From NCBI GenBank assembly GCA_013350335.1, contig CM023537.1, positions 44,266,111 to 44,330,110 of the forward strand: DNA of 64,000 nucleotides, given 5' to 3'. This stretch comes from Chimonanthus salicifolius (Eukaryota > Streptophyta > Magnoliopsida > Laurales > Calycanthaceae). A program made the translations under genes and the position numbers. The notes under the pieces are model-generated. The model had not been told where the DNA came from, ran no database searches, and saw only the letters and a program-made list of their open reading frames with translations. Positions 1 to 10,580 of the stretch are shown here, in pieces (the stretch's first letter is position 1; each line of letters opens with the position of its first letter).

Positions 1-663
1 GAATGATAAATATTGTATGGCCGTGTATGACATTGTTAGATTGGAAGGTAGATAAAAGAGAGGCAAGAGGGGCGCATGGCACCTTCTATTTAGGATAAAG
101 AGGAAGTTTTTATAAAGGAAAAGGAGAGGGGAACATGGCACTATCTAAGTATAGATTGGACCAATTGGAAGGTAGATACAAGAGAGGCAACAATAAGGGG
201 CACACACCATCTTCTAAAAATAGGACCAAGGGGAGTCTTATAAGGAAAAGGTAGCAAGGGTGCATGGCACTCACTAATTAAGAGAGGGGCTCACGGCAAT
301 TCCTACGTATAATACATGGCATTAAGCAATGGATAATTTAAAGGGTCTTGGTACCTTCTAAGTTGGGACCAAAGGGAGGTTTAATAGAAGAAAGACAAGG
401 GGCGCACGACATCGTCTAAGTATGGAACCAATTGGAAACTAGAAAAGAGAGGAAGGAGAGGCACACGACATTACACAAATTAGCAAGGGTATTGACGCAT
501 TGTGCTCTTGGAAAGAAGGTGTTTTTAGTTTTGTGAAAGACCAAAGAGGAGAAGAGGCTAAGGAAGAAGAAGATTGGAAGAGCAAGATCAACCGAAGGAA
601 ACCCGGAGGAGTCGCAGAACCGGTAAGTGATTTGATATTTTGTTTAAAAATAAGGAACCATAG

Positions 664-2365
664 GGTTCGGCCAAGTTGTATGGCCGAACCCCATGGAAGA
701 GAAGTTAAGGGATGATTATGGTTAATTAATGTATTGATGAACCATAGGGTTCGGCCATGATGAAGGGCCGAACCCCATGGAGGAACATTGGATGATCATG
801 ATATTTAATTTAGTGGAAAGACATGGTTATTTATATGGGATGAAAACCATGGAATAATTATATGGTTTTAAAAAGGGTATAAATGATATTCAAGAGGAAG
901 TAAGGAACCATAGGGTTCGGCCATGTGGTATGGCCGAACCCCATGGAAAGGATATTAATATGTTTAATGGATTTAAATAAAGGAAGGTCATTGGTTATTC
1001 TTATGGAAGATTGGAGGATCAAAATTATAGAATTATGGGTTTAATTTTAGAAAGGTTTTAATGAATGATTTTAGTGAAGATCCTAGACCATGGGTTCGGC
1101 CATGGAGTATGGCCGAATCCCATAAATGTTTATGGAATTATGTTCATGTACTTAGAACATGGAAAATGATGGGAAAGGTCTATGATTTTAAAGGGCTAAA
1201 ATGGAGAAGCATTGGTTGTGTTTTAATGGATGGCAAAGTTGTAAATACATGCAAATTTGAAAGATCATGGGTTCGGCCATGGTGTATGGCCGAACCCCAT
1301 GAGGTCTAGTTATGGATTTAAATTATTAAGGAATTTATATTGGAATTAGTTAATGAATCCATATGGGTTTAAATTGTTTTAATAAAAAGGTTGAACCATA
1401 GGGTTCGGCCATGGTGTATGGCCGAACCCCATGGAGGTGTATTGGGATTTTTAATGAATGTTAAATTGACTAATTATGGAAGGTGGAGATTAAATTGGAA
1501 AGTCTCTAATTATGGAAGGTGGAGATTAAATTGGAAAGTTTCTAATTATGGACAATTGATTAAATTGAAGATGTTTATTAAATTGGAAAGTTTCTATAAT
1601 TGAGAAGTTATGCATCATAGGGTTCGGCCAAGGTGTATGGCTGAACCCCATGAACCAACTAAGGGATCATATGGGTTTTATGAATCAAGTCTTTAGTTCA
1701 ATTATGGATTTATTATTATTAAATACATTTAGAAGGAGGATGGAACCATGATATCATGGCTTCGGCCATGGGGTATGGCCGAACCCCATGAACCAATTTT
1801 TAAGGGTCTTGAATGGATCTAATATGATTAAAGGAATGGAAGGTTTTATTTATGGTTCTATGGTTGTGGATCATTGGAGGATCCATGTATATATAAATAT
1901 AAATGAATGGACTTATGTTTTGGAAACCTAAACATGAGGTGATGGAAGCAATGGCAAGGTTGTAAATAGGTGAAAATAATGGACATAGGTTTCGGCTATG
2001 GTGTATGGCCGAACCCCATGAATTATATAAGGGATCATATGTTGGAATATTTTAACGGACATTTAGATTGGATATGCATGTTTAAGGTAATGAGGGATTT
2101 AATTAAATATAGACCCATGTTCATGATTTGTGTTATTGGATATGTTAGTAGGTATAATGGCATATTAAAATGAATGAAATGTTTGAAATGATTAGACCAA
2201 TGGCAAAGTTGTAATAAAGGGTGAAAGTGAGGAATCATGGGTTCGGCCATCCATGAGAAATGTTTTATGGATTTGAACAATGGCAATTTGGTAATATCGG
2301 CTGAAAATGATAAACCATGGGTTCGGCCATGATGTATGGCCGAACCCCATGAGGATTGTGTTTAT
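664..2365 (+). repeat. Array of about 11 inverted-repeat (palindromic) units
   Basis: Units of GGTTCGGCCATG, a 4-6 nt loop, then TATGGCCGAACC, usually flanked by CCATAGG and CCCATGG, recur at about 664, 748, 912, 1094, 1270, 1400, 1620, 1757, 1989, 2240 (half unit) and 2320. Spacing is irregular (about 85-250 bp). Most spacers are unrelated AT-rich sequence, so this is not an ordinary tandem satellite. Many short open frames reading MAEPH come from this motif and are not genes. Confidence 0.9.
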
Positions 2366-2737
2366 GGACTTAAACAATATTGTAAATCAAGTGGAACTTG
2401 GTTTTGATTGATTGTTATATTATAAGGTAACGGGACCTCACAAGGTGTTTACGATCGTGATTGTTACCGGACGAAAGACGTAAGGACACGTTAGCGGTCT
2501 TTGGTAGGATTCCACCTCTTTGAAAACCATGGGTTTATGTACATTGTTTTTATCTATTTGATGAATTTATATTGAAAATGATATGTTTCAAATGTGAGGT
2601 TTTAATGCTATATTTATTTTATAAAATAGCATGTGTTGTATATGTTTCAAATATGAGCTTTTAAATGCTATGATTTGTATAATTGCATAGCATGTGGACA
2701 TTTGCATCTCATGCATGGCATGGGAGGGATGAATGGT

Positions 2738-2975
2738 AACCGGAGACCCACACTCCATCAGGGCGTCCGTAAAACATTCGTGGGGGGATACCTTGATGAG
2801 GAGCATTCCATCAAGAGGATACTATGTATGAAATGTAACCGGAGATCCACACTCCGTCGGGGCGTCTGTAATGGGGATACGTTGATGAGGAGCATTCCAT
2901 CAAGAGGATACTATGTATGAAATGTAATCGGAGGGTCCACACTCCGTCGGGGCATCCGAAAGACCTATGTGGTGG
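2738..2975 (+). repeat. Tandem leader repeat, about 99 bp x 2.4
   Basis: Units begin near 2738, 2837 and 2936. Each opens with AACCGGAG..CCACACTCCGTCGGGG and contains GATGAGGAGCATTCCATCAAGAGG. The CGGAG and CTCCG arms form a short hairpin. Equivalent blocks occur in every Tekay-type LTR of the window at the same relative place. Confidence 0.75.
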
Positions 2976-3233
2976 GTACTTTTATGTGTTTGTGATGGGT
3001 GGGACTCATTGCATATGATAACATGGCATAGCATTAAATCGGCATGATTATGATCTTTATTATCATGCAAGGTTTCTAGTTTTTATCGGTGTGATTGGAT
3101 CTCTATTATCACACACTGTTTTGGATACGATGCTTTATAAGTATGGTATGATTTATTATAATTGGATTTGATATATATTATATCTGAATTTTTGGTGCTA
3201 ACCCATGTGTTAACCCTAATTGGAATACCTATT

Positions 3234-3254
3234 GGGCGCGTTGATCTAACGCCC
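3234..3254 (+). other. Conserved pre-acceptor hairpin (copy A)
   Basis: GGGCGCGTT and AACGCCC can pair with a two-base bulge around GATCT. It lies 496 bp before the LTR end and about 14 bp before a pyrimidine-rich AG. The same element is found in all Tekay-type copies, and differently sequenced hairpins occupy the same place in other LTR families. Confidence 0.55.
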
Positions 3255-3750
3255 TACTTCTACCCTAGTGGATGATACAGGAAACGAAGGGAACGATGAA
3301 CGCGAAACGGGCCAAGCATAGGAGCTTGGAGGATTATATTTATATTTTATTTAAGATACTCATGGGCTTGTAATTTGAGTATCTAGAATTCGGATTATAA
3401 TAACTTAGATGAATTTGCTATGGTTGGATGTTTTATTGGATAATTACGTTATGATAATGATGATTAAGGACTTGACGTACTTTGCTTTCTGAATGGAATG
3501 GAACTTGGTTCTATTGTGATTCCGCATGTTATGATTTCTATTCCGCATGTTTATATTGCTATGTGTGAATCGTATTGATGGACTGAGTCCATGCACACAT
3601 AGGCTTGGCCAGTTAAGGGTCGGACTTTGGAAGTTCGGACTTAGCTCGCGTCGTGACGTCCCGCTCTCTATCACTCTTTGTTTATATAAAAAAAAAAATA
3701 GACTTTGATTTTCGAAAGAGAAAGCAAGTGAAAAAGGACGGGGCATTACA

Positions 3751-5137
3751 CTTTCTTCTTTTCGGATCATTTTAATCTTACAAAGATAATTTAATTTAGA
3801 ATATTCTATTTTTCAAAAATGAACTAGGTATGGAAAGTTTTAAAACTTATGTCAATGGAAAGATTTACAATTATCTAATTTTAGAAAAATTCTACTTTTA
3901 GAAAGTTGTCTAATTTTGGATAATTTCTAATCTTAGAAGGTTTCTAATTTTAGAAATTTATCTAAATTTGGATGGATTCTAAATATGGTGTCTAATTCTA
4001 AATAAATAAATAAATCAATTAAGATCATTGAAAAGAAAATTGAATTTGAATAGATTAATCTTTGGCTTCAACTTCAACTTTTCATTAATTTGGTGGAATT
4101 TAATTTTAGAAATCTATTTATGGCCTTGAATTAATCTAAAATTCTTAATTTGATGTCAAATATTTTAATTCCTCTAGTAGTTATAACATTAGGAACTTGG
4201 CTTTGGAGATTTTAAGGAGTGCTTTGAGAGGAGTAGAAGAAGAGGAATTCAAGAAGAGAGAAGGAATTTTGATGCTTACATAGAGTTCCAAAGGGTGGTG
4301 TATTTCGATTTTGACTTTTATTTTCTTTATTCAAAATTCCATTAAATTGTAATTTTAATATCACATTATGAATAAAGTGAAGGTGTGATGAAATATTAGT
4401 CTATAGTTTTCCAATTATTTAATTCATGTGTTATAAGGATTTGATTTTGTTTTAATTCTTTTGATAAAGAACTTGTTGGGTTTAATTTAAGGTTTTCCAA
4501 ATAAATGCACTGAACTATTTAGACTAAATAGAGTTCTTTATTCGATCTAAGGCTCTTGTTTTCAAGAATATACTGAAGTATTTAGATTTGGAGAAATTTT
4601 TTAAATTCTGTTTAATCTATGATTTAATATGAGAAATTCTTCGTTATTGAATTCATGGTTTTTATATGTAGGATTTTATTAGATGAAAGATTTGAATGCG
4701 TGGTCTAGGCCTTTATTTTATTTTCAAAATATAGAAAATAGTGCCTTCTTAATTCTCTAAACCAATTCCATTGAAAATACTAAAAATCTCATGATTGAAA
4801 TCATAAATAATGCGTTTCTCAAAACCTTTCTCATATCTTAGTCATACCATAATAGTATAAATACTTCAATACTTTTCCTCAAAATACTTATCATACTAAG
4901 ATTCTCATGTTCAACTTATTATGGAAAGCTTATATTTGAAAACATAATACATATTTCATTATAAGGTATCATACTCATTACCTAACTTATCTCATAATTT
5001 CATTTTCATAATGATGTCAACCCAATACTTATAATGCAATTATATTCACTTGTCTTTTCAAAATACCATATGCCAATTATGTAAATGTTCATCAATGTGC
5101 AATGTATTATGCCATGGGTGCCATGACTCATGCATAC
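3751..5137 (+). mobile_element. Degenerate LTR-like remnant D, left part
   Basis: An AT-rich stretch with no sustained reading frame. It continues at 8193 once the solo LTR 5138-8187 is removed. A purine-rich, leader-like part (about 4200-4300) resembles the first-exon regions of other LTRs. Around 3850-3990 there are short imperfect repeats of TCTAATTTTAGAA. No ends or TSD were found, so the identity as an old plus-sense LTR is an inference from the hairpin context at 9039. Confidence 0.35.
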
Positions 5138-5775
5138 TGTAACGCCCCGGCCTTTTTCACTCTACGTTTTCCGAAAATCAGAGTCTATTTTTTTTTTTAT
5201 AAACAAAGAGTGATAGAGAGCTGGACGTCACGATGCGAGATAAGTCCGAACTTCTAAAGCCCGACCCTTAACTGGCCAACCCTATGTGTGCATGGACTAA
5301 GTCCATGAAAACGGTTCACACATAACAATATAAACAAACGGATTAAAATCATAACTGCGGAATTATAATAGAACCTAGTTCTATTCTATTTTAGATAGCA
5401 AGGTACGTCAAGTCTTTATCCATAATTAACATAACATAATTATTCAAATAAACATCCAACTATAACAAATATTATCGAAGTTATTACATTCCGCATTCTA
5501 GATACTCAAAATACAAGTCCATGTGTATCTTAATCAAAATATAAACTAAAAACATCCAAGCTCCTATGCTTGGCCCTCCTCGCGTTCATCGTTTCCCTCG
5601 TTTCCTGTATCATCCACTAGGATAGAAGTAGGGCGTTAGAACAACGCGCCCAGTAGGTATTCCAATTAGGGCTAACACATGGTTAGTACAAAACATGCAT
5701 ATAATAATATCGTAATGTCAAAAACTATATAAACCATGCCATGCCATGATGTCAAATGCAATGAGTCCCACCCAT

Positions 5776-5990
5776 CCCACATAGGTTTTTCGGACGCCTC
5801 GACGGAGTGTGGCCCCTCCGGTTTCTTCCTGATGAAAAATCACATCAAGGTATCCCACATAGGTTTTTTGGCTGTCCCGACGGAGTATGGCCCTTCATGT
5901 TTCTTCCTGATGAAAATCACATCAAGATATCCCACATAGGTTTTTCGGACGCCCCGACGGAGTGTGGCCCCTCCGGTTACATATCCTTCA
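5776..5990 (-). repeat. Tandem leader repeat, about 76 bp x 3
   Basis: Three units begin CACATAGGTTTTTCGG at about 5780, 5858 and 5933, each followed by CGACGGAGTGTGGCC and CTCCGG. This is the copy B counterpart of 2738-2975. Confidence 0.75.
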
Positions 5991-6302
5991 CCCCATGCCA
6001 TGCATGAGATGCCAATGAAACGCATGCTATTTTATCATATAAACATAGCATTAAAAATCACAATTTGAAACATATACCTTTACAAGATAATTTCATCAAA
6101 AATAAGATAAAACAATTGTACATAAACCCATGGTTTCAAAGAGGTGGAATCCTACCAAAGACCACTACGTGTCCTTGCACTTTCGTCCGGTAACCGCTCA
6201 CGATCGTACACACCTTGTGAGGTCCCGTTACCTTATCAAATATCAATCAATTAAGACCATGTCTCCCTTTATTTACAATATTTAAGTCCATAAACCAATT
6301 CC

Positions 6303-7440
6303 CATGGGGTTCGGCCATACACCATGGCCATACACCATGGTTGAACCCATGATCCATCACTTTTTACTTATATTTACAACAATTCCATTCATACCACTTT
6401 TATTCATTAATCTAATGATAAACAAATTAATCATCTAAGATATATCACACCTTAAGTTCAGCAGATCTTCCCCATGGGGTTCGGCCATACACCATGGCCG
6501 AACCCATGGTCCATTGATTTCACTTAATTACATTCCTTGCCATTATTCCTATCCACTTATGTTTGGGTTCCAAAATTGATCATTCAAAAAACTCATCATA
6601 CAACCCCAAGTTTACCAAATATTTCTTCATGGGGTTCGGCCATACACCATGGCTGAACCCATGGTCCATTAATTCTACATAATTACTATATTGCCATTAC
6701 CTCATGTTCATGTCCAAAACCGATCCATAACATTGATTCATAAAACAATCCATTAAACGTGACATAAAACCCCATAAGATCCCTTAAGTTGGTTCATGGG
6801 GTTCGGCCATACACCTTGGCCGAACCCTATGATGTATAACTTTCCAATTATAGCAACTTCCATACTTGAATCCATAATTCAAGGTTCCTTCCCTTTTTGA
6901 TCAAAAGGTCCATAATTAGAAACTTTCTAATTTAATACCCATCTTCCATTTTAATCAATTAAAATACATTAACAACACCAATACACCTCCATGGGGTTCG
7001 GCCATGGTGGTTCATAATGTTCTCTTTTAAATGAAATCATAACAACATAACCCTCCATGGTTTTCATGATCTAATTGCATCTAAGACCATCAAACCTTCC
7101 ATCCATTTAAAATAAATCACAAGTAACCTTTCCCATCATTTTCCATGATTTAATTTCATGAACATAATTCCATAAATATTTATGGAGTTCGGCCATACTC
7201 CATGGCTGAACCCATGGTCTAGGATCTTCACAAAATTCATCCATTAAAAATCCATATATTAAACCATGTCTTTCCATGGTTTCTAACCCATAGAAATAAC
7301 CAAAGTTCCTCCATGGGGTTCGGCCCTTGATCATGGCCGAACCCTATGGTTCATCAACTTCTTAGTAAAAATACCATGATCATCTCCCAATTCTCTTCCA
7401 TGGGGTTCGGCCATACTACATGGCCGAACCCTATGGTTCC
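6303..7440 (-). repeat. Palindrome array of copy B (about 8 units)
   Basis: GGGGTTCGGCCATACACCATGG-type units with CCGAACCC arms lie at about 6303, 6474, 6630, 6796, 6990 (half), 7181, 7312 and 7400. The first unit has an internal duplication of CCATACACCATGG. Spacers are unrelated to each other. Confidence 0.88.
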
Positions 7441-8192
7441 TTGTTTTTAAACAAAATATCAATCACTTACCGGTTTCGCGACTCCTCCGATTTTCCTTCA
7501 CTTGTTCTTGCTATTCCAATCTTTCTTTTCCTTGCACCCTTGCTGGCTGCCTTCTCTTCCTTCTTCTTGGTCTTTCACACAGCCGAGATTGTTCTTTGAT
7601 GTTATGGGTGCCGTGCGCCGTTGCTGCCCTTCTTTTTAACAACTTCCTCTTGATCCCAACTTGGAAGGTACTAAGATACAATTGCTATGTGCCCCTTGTC
7701 TATAATACTTCCACTCGGCCAATATCTTTAGAAGATAGCAAGTGTCGTGCGCCCCTTGCTTCCCACTTTGGGAGAGTCCTTTAATTTAGTAATTTCCCTT
7801 GTATTACTCCTAATAAGGAAAAGTATCCTATCTAATTTAGACATCTTCTAGTTTCACTCTTAATCAAGGGAAAGGACCCTTTTTAGAGATATTCCAACTT
7901 ATCCTCATGGATTGCGCATATCCCATGGATATGGATATGGATATGTCACACACGGCCATTGTAATTAATCCAAATCCCTTTATGCGCATAATAATTAATT
8001 ATAGACATAAGACATTACTAATTTATTTAAGCCCCATTTAATTTTATTGAAACCAATTCCACAATCCATTGGGTCTTAATTGGGCCATGACCCAACACTT
8101 TACCCATCTAAGGTTCATATTTTATAATTCACAAATTAAATGGGTAATTTTCATAATATTAATAACTTGAAAATTGGGGGTGTTACACATAC

Positions 8193-9600
8193 CGTCAACA
8201 TGTCGTATTTTAGCATTTCCTTTAGAACAACGGGGCATTTCATCCTCCCGTATACTCATTTCATATTCATCTTTTTGAGGTGTCCTATTACATGTCATCA
8301 TAAAACTCAACCGGTTCCACTGGTGAAACATTCTTTCTTGGCCATACATACACGACATCAAAGTCTACCCAGGACAATTCAGCACTTTGATTTGTCAATC
8401 AAAACACGACACCCAAGCCCGTCCGGACATTCGGCACTTTGGTTCGTTGACGGTAACCCCATAACAATGATCATGACCCTAAGGTCCATTTGGACAAACT
8501 GGTTCTTGATTATCATTTCATGTATTTCTCATCCCATGCTTCATGCATGAGGAATATGAATGCAAATGAATGCTAATGTCCATACATATGATATATCTCC
8601 AATCATTATTAAGGGCATAAAAATATCTTTTCACCATAAATGCTTTATACTTTCAAAAGATTTCAGCTCTATTCAAAATACTCATATAAATTCTCTATGT
8701 ATGATTTACAAATCCCAAAGTACTTCAAAACTCCATGTAGTTGGAATTTATCATATTCTCATAATATCACATATTCAAGATATCTCAAAAACTTCTTATT
8801 TTCATGTGATACAAAATCATTCGAGGTATTAACTTCATAAAAACAAAACCATTCAAAGGTATTATTTAATATAATCATATCATTTGATTCTTATAGTGCT
8901 ATAAATCATAAATCGAGAATACATGATTTTCAAAGGAACTCAATTCATCATTTGCCTATTCATGTACAAAATATTAGGTCCACACCCATATCATTTCAAC
9001 GAAGTAGGAAAACCTACCTGATATTTGGCAAGCACTCCGCGAGTTAGCTCGCTCAATCCCGAGTTTACTCTTTGGCCCTTCGTTCGTTCACATGTGTCAA
9101 CATATAATCCTAACGTCATTATAGTGTAAAAACCCTATAATTAAATTTATGAAAATCTTAATTAAGCTTTAAGTGTCATTTGGCGAAGGTCATTAGAATC
9201 TAAATGACTCCACATGTGTGTTTTGTCCTAACAAAGGGTAAAATGGTCACTTTCCCATGATACTCCATTTAAACATAATTCATAAAACTCCAAATTATTT
9301 AAAGTCATTTATATATTTTTTAGTGAATCAAAATTTAGGAACAAAAGACTCATTATTAGAAAATAAAATTTTAGATCTAGTGAAGATGCCCAAATCTAGA
9401 CTTTCTAGTGTTGAAAAACAAACTGCGCACTGTTTTTGTAAAAATCATTTTGGATAGTAAATACTCTTTGGAAATTTGTTTGATAGTAGAATACATGAAA
9501 AATATTCAAAAATATCCAGAAAATCGTTTTGAAATGGTCATAGGTCCATTTTCGGGATTGATATGTAAAAACAGTTTTCTATCTTAGAACTGTCAAGTTT
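8193..9600 (+). mobile_element. Degenerate LTR-like remnant D, right part
   Basis: Continuation of the host LTR into which copy B inserted. The only clear landmark is the hairpin at 9039-9052 in the context CACT-stem-CTCAA, which reads in plus sense like the hairpins of the other gypsy LTRs. No coding frame resembles a known protein. Exact ends were not found. Confidence 0.35.
9039..9052 (+). other. Pre-acceptor-type hairpin in remnant D
   Basis: GCGAG, loop TTAG, CTCGC: a perfect 5-bp stem, flanked by CACTCC and TCAATCCC. It matches the position type seen in LTRs V, W and Tekay although the stem sequence differs. Confidence 0.5.
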
Positions 9601-10580
9601 TTACAAAATTATTTCAGGTACCTTTCGATGTCCGAAAATTGAGAATAAATATTTTTTGAAAACCTCTTTCATAGTAGAAGATCTGAAAAATAGTTAGAAA
9701 TTCCCAGAAAATCATTTTGAGATGTTTAAAGGTCCATCTTTTGGACTGATTTGTAGAAACAGTTTTACAATGAATCTTTTTTCCTAAGTTCATCATAAGA
9801 TATCATTTTCTTAAACCCTTTTTCTTACAAAATCCAATAAATAAAGACATTCAAATATTCTAATGGAGTTATAAAAATACTTTAAAAGAAAATATCTAAA
9901 CATCAAGGAATTTTAAGTAAAACTTCTCATGTAAGTCTATTTTATGAAAATACCTACTACTTTCCATTATCTCTTCATTACACTCTATTTCTTAGATTTT
10001 CTCCATAGTTTCTTTGATGTAAGAACTTAGATGAAGAGATAAAACATTTTAACATCTAAATCAAATAACCAAGAGGGTTAGAGAAGCTACTTGTTCAAGC
10101 TCTAATCAAGTCTTCAAGTCCTTCCTTCCTTTCTTCCAAGCTCCAAACTTTCAAGAGAGATTTGCACCAAAGAGAGGAAGAGGAAGAGAAATTGAAATTT
10201 CTAGCTCTCTCTCTCTCTTTCTTGCTTCAGATTTTTAGATAGGAAGAAGGATGAGGAGGAGGATAGAAGAAGAGAATGCAAGGGTAGAGATGGAGCCCTA
10301 GCTTTTCCTCCTAAATATGATTTTATCACCCTGAGTAAACCTCGTGTTCACAATGCGATAGCGGTCTCGGATTTTTTATCAGACGACTCTCAAAAATGTC
10401 AGAAATTATAAAACTTGGTGGCAAAGAAACTTACAATATTTTTGAAGATACTTTCTCAGATATTTTGTTTTAAAGGAATTAAAGAAAAGGAATAAAAAGA
10501 AAGGATAAAAGCAGCATAAGCTTTTTGGTTCCCAATAGTTCATCTCATCTGATGAAATGAATAGCTAGGGACATCAAGGA
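9600..10580. other. Non-coding AT-rich stretch
   Basis: No gene seen. It contains a CT microsatellite at about 10203-10222 next to purine- and pyrimidine-rich stretches (10140-10310) that look like transcribed leader or promoter DNA of an old LTR, but no boundary is recognisable. Confidence 0.4.

Larger units (their letters stand above)
623..3268 (+). other. Putative LTR intron (copy A)
   Basis: A donor-like CG|GTAAGTGA at 622/623 ends a purine-rich exon-like stretch (520-622). An acceptor-like pyrimidine run with TAG ends at 3268, and a CAG at 3280 is an alternative. Equivalent donor motifs stand just before the palindrome array in B (7470, minus), X (36233, minus), Y (39659, plus) and Z (55700, minus). 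Splicing is inferred from motif conservation only; no transcript evidence is available. Confidence 0.4.
1..3750 (+). mobile_element. Tekay/Del-like Ty3-gypsy LTR A (5' end outside window)
   Basis: The right end reads ACGGGGCATTACA at 3750 and matches the 3' ends of the other Tekay-type LTRs here (A-rich tract, ACTCTGATTTTCG-like motif, GGGGCGTTACA). Sense is taken as plus because in related copies the primer-binding site follows this end. Order in the sense direction: purine-rich exon-like part (to 622), donor-like GTAAGT at 623, palindrome array, conserved AAGGTAACGGGAC (about 2424), tandem leader repeats, hairpin at 3234-3254, acceptor-like AG at 3268, LTR end. By comparison with copy B the true start should lie roughly 100 bp before the window. 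No coding capacity was seen. It may be a solo LTR or part of a longer element. Confidence 0.8.
5633..7470 (-). other. Putative LTR intron (copy B)
   Basis: A minus-strand donor-like CCG|GTAAGTGAT starts at 7470. An acceptor-like AG would lie just beyond the hairpin near 5620-5633. The palindrome array is entirely inside. The layout parallels copy A; splicing is inferred. Confidence 0.35.
5138..8187 (-). mobile_element. Solo LTR B, Tekay/Del-like, TSD CATAC
   Basis: It runs from TGTAACGCCCCG (5138) to GGGGGTGTTACA (8187), 3050 bp, with identical CATAC at 5133-5137 and 8188-8192. Read on the minus strand it starts TGTAACACCCCC and ends CGGGGCGTTACA. No internal domain is present, so it is a solo LTR produced by LTR-LTR recombination. 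It shares all blocks with copy A in reverse: donor at 7470, palindrome array, leader repeats, hairpin at 5631-5651 and T-rich terminal part. The intact TSD suggests moderate age. Confidence 0.92.

Noticed and set aside
664..694. tRNA-like internal promoter (B box) in GGGTTCGGCC
   Set aside because: It lacks the GGTTCGANNCC pattern and no cloverleaf can be formed around it.
664..2365. CRISPR-like array
   Set aside because: Repeats are palindromic with irregular 85-250 bp spacers in a plant LTR; there are no cas genes and the size class is wrong.
1061..2377. Many short frames with VRPWCMAEPH-like peptides, here and in all other arrays
   Set aside because: They are translations of the palindrome GGTTCGGCCATGG/ATGGCCGAACCC in either direction, not proteins.
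8140..8550. 136-codon plus-strand frame
   Set aside because: Low-complexity, no domain, lies in a degenerate LTR remnant.
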